NCBI GenBank assembly: GCA_021814735.1
Contig: JAKAHX010000039.1
Span: 1 to 9,135, forward strand
From: Chloroflexota bacterium
GTDB taxonomy: Bacteria > Chloroflexota > Limnocylindria > Limnocylindrales > CSP1-4
Length of the DNA stretch: 9,135 bases
Direction of reading: 5' to 3'
The position numbers and the translations under genes are program-made. Within the stretch, counting starts at the first letter, position 1. Each line of letters opens with the position of its first letter. The notes below the pieces were generated by a model. It had not been told where the DNA came from and searched no databases. It saw nothing but the letters and a program-made list of their open reading frames with translations. This document shows, piece after piece, positions 5,413 through 9,135 of the stretch.

Positions 5413-8232
5413 TCAGGCGCTCCCGTCGAGGGTCGAGGCGACGGCGGCGCGGACCCGCCGGAGCGCCTCCGGCAGCCCGCCACGCCGGGTACCGCGCCCC
5501 TGGGCCATCTCCGGCCGTCCCCCGCCCCGGCCGTCGATCGGCTCGAGGCCGGCCCGCACGAGCTCCGCCGCCGACACGCCACGCGCCACCAGGTCCTCGC
5601 TCACGGTGACGAAGAGGACGGGCTGGTCCTCCTCGAGGCCCACCGCGATCACCCCGTTGCCGAGCGCACCGCGCAGCTCGCGGGCCCAGCGCTTCATCGC
5701 CTCCTGCCCGTCGAAGGTGCCGGCATACGTCGCCACCGGCACGCCCGCCACGCGAGCGGCCTGGTCCGCCACCTCGCGGACGCGCGGCAACCCACCGCCC
5801 TCGCCGGCCCGGAGCCGGCGCTCGAGTTCCTTCGCCCTGGCCTGCAGCTCGGCCGCGCGCGCGGGCGCCTGCGCCGGGTCCTGTGCGCCGAGCGCCGCGC
5901 TCACCTGCTGCAGGAGCGCGAACCGTTCCGAGACGAGCCTGTCGGCGGCCTCGCCGGTGATCGCCTCGATGCGGCGCACGCCGGACCCGATGGAGCGCTC
6001 GCCCGTGACGAAGAACCCGCCGATCTGGCCCGTGGCCCGGCAGTGCGTGCCGCCGCACAGCTCGCGGCTGAAGTCACGCACCGTCACGGTGCGCACCACC
6101 TCGCCGTACTTCTCGTCGAAGAACGCATCCGCCCCCAGCGCGACCGCCTCCGCCATGGGCATGTACGCGACGTCCACGGGGCGATCCTCGCGGATGACCG
6201 CGCGCACCTGGTCCTCGATGGCGCGGATCTCCGCCGGGCTCAGCGGCCGGTCGAAGGGGAAGTCGAAGCGGAGGTAATCCGGCGCGACGAGGGAGCCGGC
6301 CTGGTGGGCGGCGGGGCCGACCACGTTGCGCAGGGCGCGGTGCAGCAGGTGGGTGGCCGTGTGGTTGCGCATGATGGAGGCGCGCCGGCGGGCGTCCACG
6401 ACGGCCAGCAGGGACTGGCCGACCCGCACCGATCCGTGGAGCCGCCCGCGGTGCACGACGAGCCGGCCAACCGGTTTCTGGGTGTCCTCGACGACAAAGA
6501 CCACGGGCCCCGTGCGAGCCGATCCTGCGGAGCCCTCGGCGTGCGGTGCCTCGTCGAGCACCGCCTGCTCGTCGGCGACGGCGCGGAACTCTCCCTGGTC
6601 ACCTACCTGCCCGCCGCCCTCGGCGTAGAACGGGGTGCGGTCCAGGACGATCTCCGCGCTGCCGTCCCCCGAGAGTTCGCCGTACTCGGTGCCGTCGCGG
6701 ACGATCGCGACCACCCGGCCGACGGCTTCGGTGGTCTCGTAGCCCAGGAAGACCGGCTCCCCGGCGCGGCGGAGGATCCCCTCGTAGAGGCTCGTCTGCT
6801 GCGCGAGCCGGCTGAGTTCGCCCTTCGCCCCGGCACGGGAGCGGGCCCGCTGCTCTGCCAGCGCCTCCTCGAACCCCGCCCGGTCAACGGCCACGCCGTA
6901 CTCGGCCGCCAGCTCCACCGTGAGGTCCACCGGGAAGCCGAACGTGTCGTGCAGCCGGAAGGCGACGCCGCCCTCGAGCACGGGTGCCCCCGCGGGCAGC
7001 GATTCGGGCCGCCGACCGACCACGCGCCCCTCGGGCGGGTGGACGCCCAGGGCGGTCAGTGCCTCCTCCAGTTGCCCGGTCCCCGCGTCCAGGGTCCTGG
7101 CGAACTGCCCTTCCTCGCGGCGCACCACCTCGACGATCCGGTCCTGCTGCCCGACGAGGAACGGGTAGGCCCCCCGCATCACCTCGACCACGACCCTCGC
7201 GGTCTCGTCCAGGAACGGCTCGGTCCGCCCGAGCAGACGGCCGTGACGGACGGCCCGACGGATGATCCGGCGGAGCACGTAGCCGCGTCCCTCGTTGGAC
7301 GGCAGCACGCCGTCGGCCACCAGGAAGGTGGCCGCCCGGGAGTGGTCCGCGATCACCTGGTAGCTGAAGCGCTCCGCCTCGAACGCGTCGGGATCGTGGC
7401 CGAGGAGCTCGCGCATCCGGGCGTGGATCGGCGTGAAGACGTCGGTGTCGTAGTTGGAGGCGACCTGCTGCACCACGCTCGCGAGCCGCTCCAGCCCCAT
7501 CCCCGTGTCGACACTGCGGAACGGCAGGGGCACTCGCTGCCCGTCGGGCTGCTGGTCGAACTCCATGAAGACGAGGTTCCAGATCTCGAGCCAGCGGGGG
7601 CACGACTCGGAGTGGTCCGGGACGCACTCCGGTCCCTCGCTGAACTCCAGGCCGCGGTCGAAGTGGATCTCGCTGCAGGGGCCGCAGGGCCCGGTCTCCG
7701 CCATCCGCCAGAAGTTCTTCTCGTCACCCGCCTCCACGTTCCCCCAGCGCGCGATGCGCTCCGGCGGCAGCCCGATCTCGTCACGCCAGACGGCCAGGGC
7801 CTCCTCGTCGTCCCGGTAGACGGTCGCGGCGAGCCGGTCGGCGGGGATCCCGTACTCCTCCGTCAGGAGCTGCCAGGCCCAGTGGATCGCCTCGCGCTTG
7901 AAGTAGTCGCCGAAGCTCCAGTTCCCCAGCATCTCGAAGAAGGTGTGGTGGCGGGGCGTCCGGCCCACCTCCTCGAAGTCGTTGTGCTTGCCCGCCACCC
8001 GGAGGCAGCGCTGCACGTCCACGGCCCGGCGGTAGGACCGGGTCTCCCGGCCGGTGAGCACGTCCTTGAACTGGACCATGCCGGAGTTGGTGAAGAGGAG
8101 CGTCTGGTCGCCCGCTGGCACGAGGCTGGCACTCGGCACCACGGTGTGGCCGCGGGCCTCGAAGAACGCGAGGAAACGACGGCGGATCTCGTCGGAGCTG
8201 AGCGCGACGATCCGCGGGTCACGGTCCGGCAT
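5413..8232 (-). CDS. alaS: alanine--tRNA ligase
   Basis: This is a complete 939-residue alanyl-tRNA synthetase, which charges tRNA-Ala with alanine in the cytosol and clears mischarged Ser/Gly-tRNA-Ala. The class II catalytic core covers about 10-260, with TNSGMVQFKD (48-57), QRCLRVAGKHNDFEEVG (74-90), RHHTFFEMLGNWSFGDYFK (94-112) and motif 3 GMGLERL (244-250). Cysteines at 183, 186, 203 and 211 form the Cys-rich insert seen in many bacterial AlaRS. The editing domain has the zinc ligands His624 and His628 (NHTATH) plus Cys726 and His730 (CGGTH). The C-Ala domain includes the Gly-rich GRGGGRPEMAQG (901-912). The length is slightly above the roughly 880 residues usual for the family. The ATG at 8232 gives a natural AlaRS N-terminus and no Shine-Dalgarno sequence precedes it. 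It is the first gene of the six-gene run. Confidence 0.98.
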   Translation of the reverse strand: MPDRDPRIVALSSDEIRRRFLAFFEARGHTVVPSASLVPAGDQTLLFTNSGMVQFKDVLTGRETRSYRRAVDVQRCLRVAGKHNDFEEVGRTPRHHTFFEMLGNWSFGDYFKREAIHWAWQLLTEEYGIPADRLAATVYRDDEEALAVWRDEIGLPPERIARWGNVEAGDEKNFWRMAETGPCGPCSEIHFDRGLEFSEGPECVPDHSESCPRWLEIWNLVFMEFDQQPDGQRVPLPFRSVDTGMGLERLASVVQQVASNYDTDVFTPIHARMRELLGHDPDAFEAERFSYQVIADHSRAATFLVADGVLPSNEGRGYVLRRIIRRAVRHGRLLGRTEPFLDETARVVVEVMRGAYPFLVGQQDRIVEVVRREEGQFARTLDAGTGQLEEALTALGVHPPEGRVVGRRPESLPAGAPVLEGGVAFRLHDTFGFPVDLTVELAAEYGVAVDRAGFEEALAEQRARSRAGAKGELSRLAQQTSLYEGILRRAGEPVFLGYETTEAVGRVVAIVRDGTEYGELSGDGSAEIVLDRTPFYAEGGGQVGDQGEFRAVADEQAVLDEAPHAEGSAGSARTGPVVFVVEDTQKPVGRLVVHRGRLHGSVRVGQSLLAVVDARRRASIMRNHTATHLLHRALRNVVGPAAHQAGSLVAPDYLRFDFPFDRPLSPAEIRAIEDQVRAVIREDRPVDVAYMPMAEAVALGADAFFDEKYGEVVRTVTVRDFSRELCGGTHCRATGQIGGFFVTGERSIGSGVRRIEAITGEAADRLVSERFALLQQVSAALGAQDPAQAPARAAELQARAKELERRLRAGEGGGLPRVREVADQAARVAGVPVATYAGTFDGQEAMKRWARELRGALGNGVIAVGLEEDQPVLFVTVSEDLVARGVSAAELVRAGLEPIDGRGGGRPEMAQGRGTRRGGLPEALRRVRAAVASTLDGSA

Positions 8233-8239
8233 GTCGCTA

Positions 8240-8250
8240 ACGGTACCGTA
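8240..8250 (-). promoter_or_regulatory. candidate leaderless-type -10 region of alaS, overlapping a 10-bp palindrome
   Basis: Read on the minus strand, TACGGT (8250-8245) and TACCGT (8245-8240) both fit TAnnnT. The second ends 7 nt before the alaS ATG, which would place transcription start at or next to the start codon. No Shine-Dalgarno sequence is seen and no convincing -35 hexamer lies 16-18 nt upstream. The same bases form the perfect palindrome ACGGTACCGT (8240-8249), which could be a regulator site or simply a by-product of the two overlapping hexamers. This is sequence resemblance only. Confidence 0.35.
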
Positions 8251-8290
8251 CTCTGCAGCCGAGGTTGCGCCGGCCGCGGACGGCGGCGCG

Positions 8291-8318
8291 GCGGCCCCGG
8301 ACGTCCGGCCACGGCCGC
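8291..8318. repeat. GC-rich nested inverted repeat upstream of alaS
   Basis: A perfect 12-bp palindrome CCGGACGTCCGG (8297-8308) sits inside a second pair of complementary arms, GCGGCC (8291-8296) and GGCCGC (8313-8318). It lies about 65 bp upstream of the alaS start in the only long gap of the window (8233-8461). It could be an operator or an RNA hairpin ending the upstream transcript, but no T-run follows on either strand. In DNA this GC-rich such palindromes also arise by chance. I found no gene in the rest of the gap. Confidence 0.3.
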
Positions 8319-8461
8319 GACGCGCGGGGACGGGACCACCGCAGATTCGACGGGCGCAGCGGCTGGCCCCTCACGGCGCCGGGTCGCCGGGCGTCACCGC
8401 CACGAGGGGAACCGATCGCGTGGTCCGCTCCCGGTGCCGGGCGCAACACACACGCGGCGGC

Positions 8462-8761
8462 TCACCGGCGCGCGTCGCGACGGGCATCCGCGTCGCTCGC
8501 GGGGCCGAGCGTGCTCATGATCGCCACGATGATGATCCCGCCCCAGGCCACCAGCGACGAGCTCAGGAGACCGAAGTCCCCGATCCGCACGGGGTCACCG
8601 ACGTGGCTCCCGATCGCCTGGCCGGCGTAGGCGCCCAGGATCGCGGCGAGGACCAGGAACGGGAGCCGTCCCCGGGCCTCGCCCCCCAGCGCCACGAAGA
8701 GCGCGACGTGCAGGATCCCGACCAGGACCGAGAGGATCATGGCGGGCTGGATCGCGGCCAC
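8462..8761 (-). CDS. small three-helix membrane protein of unknown function
   Basis: This 99-residue protein is largely hydrophobic, with likely membrane helices at about 8-26 (MILSVLVGILHVALFVALG), 33-51 (LPFLVLAAILGAYAGQAIG) and 63-85 (FGLLSSSLVAWGGIIIVAIM). A charged Asp/Arg-rich C-terminal tail (89-99) follows. The size, Gly-rich second helix and three-helix layout recall the small GlsB/YeaQ/YmgE-type membrane proteins, but I see no decisive motif and give no name. The frame is open to 8854, but that upstream part is Pro/Arg-rich and looks non-coding. I prefer the GTG at 8761 because a TATCCT hexamer ends 6 nt before it, and an ATG at 8740 (92 residues) is the alternative. Neither start has a Shine-Dalgarno sequence. 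The gene lies alone between mnmA and alaS. Confidence 0.7.
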   Translation of the reverse strand: MAAIQPAMILSVLVGILHVALFVALGGEARGRLPFLVLAAILGAYAGQAIGSHVGDPVRIGDFGLLSSSLVAWGGIIIVAIMSTLGPASDADARRDARR

Positions 8762-8767
8762 CCGGGC

Positions 8768-8773
8768 AGGATA
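8768..8773 (-). promoter_or_regulatory. candidate leaderless -10 hexamer (TATCCT) for the small membrane protein gene
   Basis: The minus strand reads TATCCT, then GCCCGG, then GTG at 8761. The hexamer matches a sigma-70-type -10 box (TAnnnT), and the 6-nt distance puts the expected transcription start on the GTG itself. It is one of the few AT-containing hexamers in the 93-nt gap. No -35 hexamer is recognisable. This spacing supports GTG-8761 as the start. Confidence 0.45.
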
Positions 8774-8796
8774 GCGGCACGCCCCGGGCGGCGCGC

Positions 8797-8821
8797 GGGC
8801 CGGATCCGGGCGCGCCGGCCC
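8797..8821 (-). terminator. candidate hairpin between mnmA and the small membrane protein gene
   Basis: Perfect 7-bp arms GGGCCGG and CCGGCCC flank an 11-nt loop, about 34 nt after the mnmA stop codon. The position suits the end of the mnmA transcript. There is no T-run after the stem, so it would be an atypical intrinsic terminator, or only a structural element in GC-rich DNA. Confidence 0.25.
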
Positions 8822-8854
8822 ACGCGGGCGCGTCCGGCCCCTGGGTGCAGTCAC

Positions 8855-9135
8855 TCACGGGCGTGCGATTCGCCCTCCGCCGAGCACTTCGTCCCCCCGG
8901 TAGAGCACGGCCGCCTGCCCCGGCGCCGGCGCCCACACGGCCGGATCGACCTCCACCGCCCAGCGACCCGCAGCCCCGGCCGACGGCCGGATGCTCGCCT
9001 GCACGAGCGGGCCGCGGTGCCGAACGCGGAGGGCGCCCACGAGCGGCTCTGTCGGCCCGGGGCCAGCGAACGGCCCGGGGCCAGCGGGCTGTCCGGAGCC
9101 CTCGAGCGTGCCCACGGCCGCCGCCCTGGACCCGC
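8855..9135 (-). CDS. mnmA: tRNA-specific 2-thiouridylase MnmA, C-terminal end only
   Basis: Only the last 92 residues are in the window, so the PP-loop ATP pyrophosphatase domain and catalytic cysteines lie beyond the right edge. The visible part is the C-terminal beta-barrel of MnmA: LRVRHRGPLVQASI, then GRWAVEVDPAVWAPAPGQAAV and the ending VLYRGDEVLGGGRIARP, matching the family's GQaaVfYdgdeVLGGG signature. MnmA uses sulfur relayed by cysteine desulfurase to make 2-thiouridine at tRNA position 34. The linker before the barrel is unusually Gly/Pro-rich and contains a hexapeptide duplication. The stop is 93 nt before the next gene, and a -10-like hexamer lies between them, so it probably belongs to a different transcript from that gene. 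Confidence 0.92.
   Translation of the reverse strand, partial: GSRAAAVGTLEGSGQPAGPGPFAGPGPTEPLVGALRVRHRGPLVQASIRPSAGAAGRWAVEVDPAVWAPAPGQAAVLYRGDEVLGGGRIARP
9053..9086 (-). repeat. in-frame 16-bp direct repeat (18-bp period) in mnmA
   Basis: Two identical 16-bp copies (9053-9068 and 9071-9086) repeat every 18 bp, exactly six codons. They encode AGPGPF followed by AGPGPT in the linker before the MnmA C-terminal barrel. The in-frame period suggests a recent small tandem duplication tolerated in a flexible linker. Confidence 0.85.

Noticed and set aside
5408..6058. A 217-residue N-terminal extension of the actin-like protein
   Set aside because: It is the out-of-frame shadow of the alaS C-terminal half. 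The phosphate-1 motif begins 20 residues after the ATG at 5407.
8321..8344. Possible T-box antiterminator motif (minus strand GCGGTGGTCCCG) upstream of alaS
   Set aside because: The core lacks the near-invariant A of GGTGGNACC, I could not identify a stem I or a specifier loop with an Ala codon, and the alaS -10 candidate lies downstream of it.
8237..8449. A 70-codon minus-strand open frame in the gap upstream of alaS
   Set aside because: It is Arg/Pro-rich with no fold-like pattern, no initiation signal, and overlaps the inverted repeats and promoter region.
2507..8520. Very long plus-strand open frames (1256 codons at 2507-6277 and 1052 codons at 5362-8520)
   Set aside because: They lie opposite clearly recognisable minus-strand genes (alaS, the actin-like ATPase, the baseplate J-like gene), are Arg/Gly/His-rich with no domain, and are expected where third codon positions are almost all G or C.

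Overview
This is a very GC-rich stretch of bacterial chromosome in which every supportable gene lies on the minus strand, so the genes read from the right end of the window to the left. It looks like core chromosomal housekeeping sequence. There is no integrase, transposase, phage structural cluster, CRISPR array or RNA gene that I can recognise. The gene content and protein style suggest a high-GC member of the Chloroflexota: alaS, ruvX and mltG in one operon, a bitopic 'baseplate J-like' protein beside an FtsA/PilM-like ATPase, and Ala/Arg/Gly/Pro-rich linkers. That placement is an inference, and a high-GC actinobacterium-like lineage cannot be excluded.

In order of transcription, the right edge holds the C-terminal end of mnmA (tRNA 2-thiouridylase, 9135 down to 8855). 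It is followed by a 93-nt spacer and a small three-helix membrane protein (8761-8462). A 229-nt gap (8461-8233) contains inverted repeats and the probable promoter of the next gene. Then comes a tightly packed run of six genes: alaS (8232-5413), an FtsA/PilM-like actin-fold ATPase (5407-4145), a membrane-anchored baseplate J-like protein (4129-2324), ruvX (2327-1797), mltG (1800-529), and the N-terminal part of an M24-family Xaa-Pro peptidase (532 to beyond position 1). Spacings within the run are 5 nt, 15 nt, and then three consecutive 4-nt overlaps (GTGA, GTGA, ATGA). This strongly suggests one polycistronic, translationally coupled transcript.

The alaS, ruvX and mltG part is a widely seen arrangement of tRNA charging, an RNase H-fold nuclease and a glycan-strand terminase. 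The unusual part is the pair inserted between alaS and ruvX: a cytosolic actin-like ATPase and a single-pass membrane protein with a cytosolic N-terminal domain and a large beta-rich outer domain. By analogy with PilM and its membrane partner PilN, these could form a membrane-spanning complex, and the adjacent MltG hints at a link to peptidoglycan synthesis. Both upstream transcription units also show a TAnnnT -10 hexamer only 6-7 nt before the start codon and no Shine-Dalgarno sequence. This suggests leaderless transcripts.
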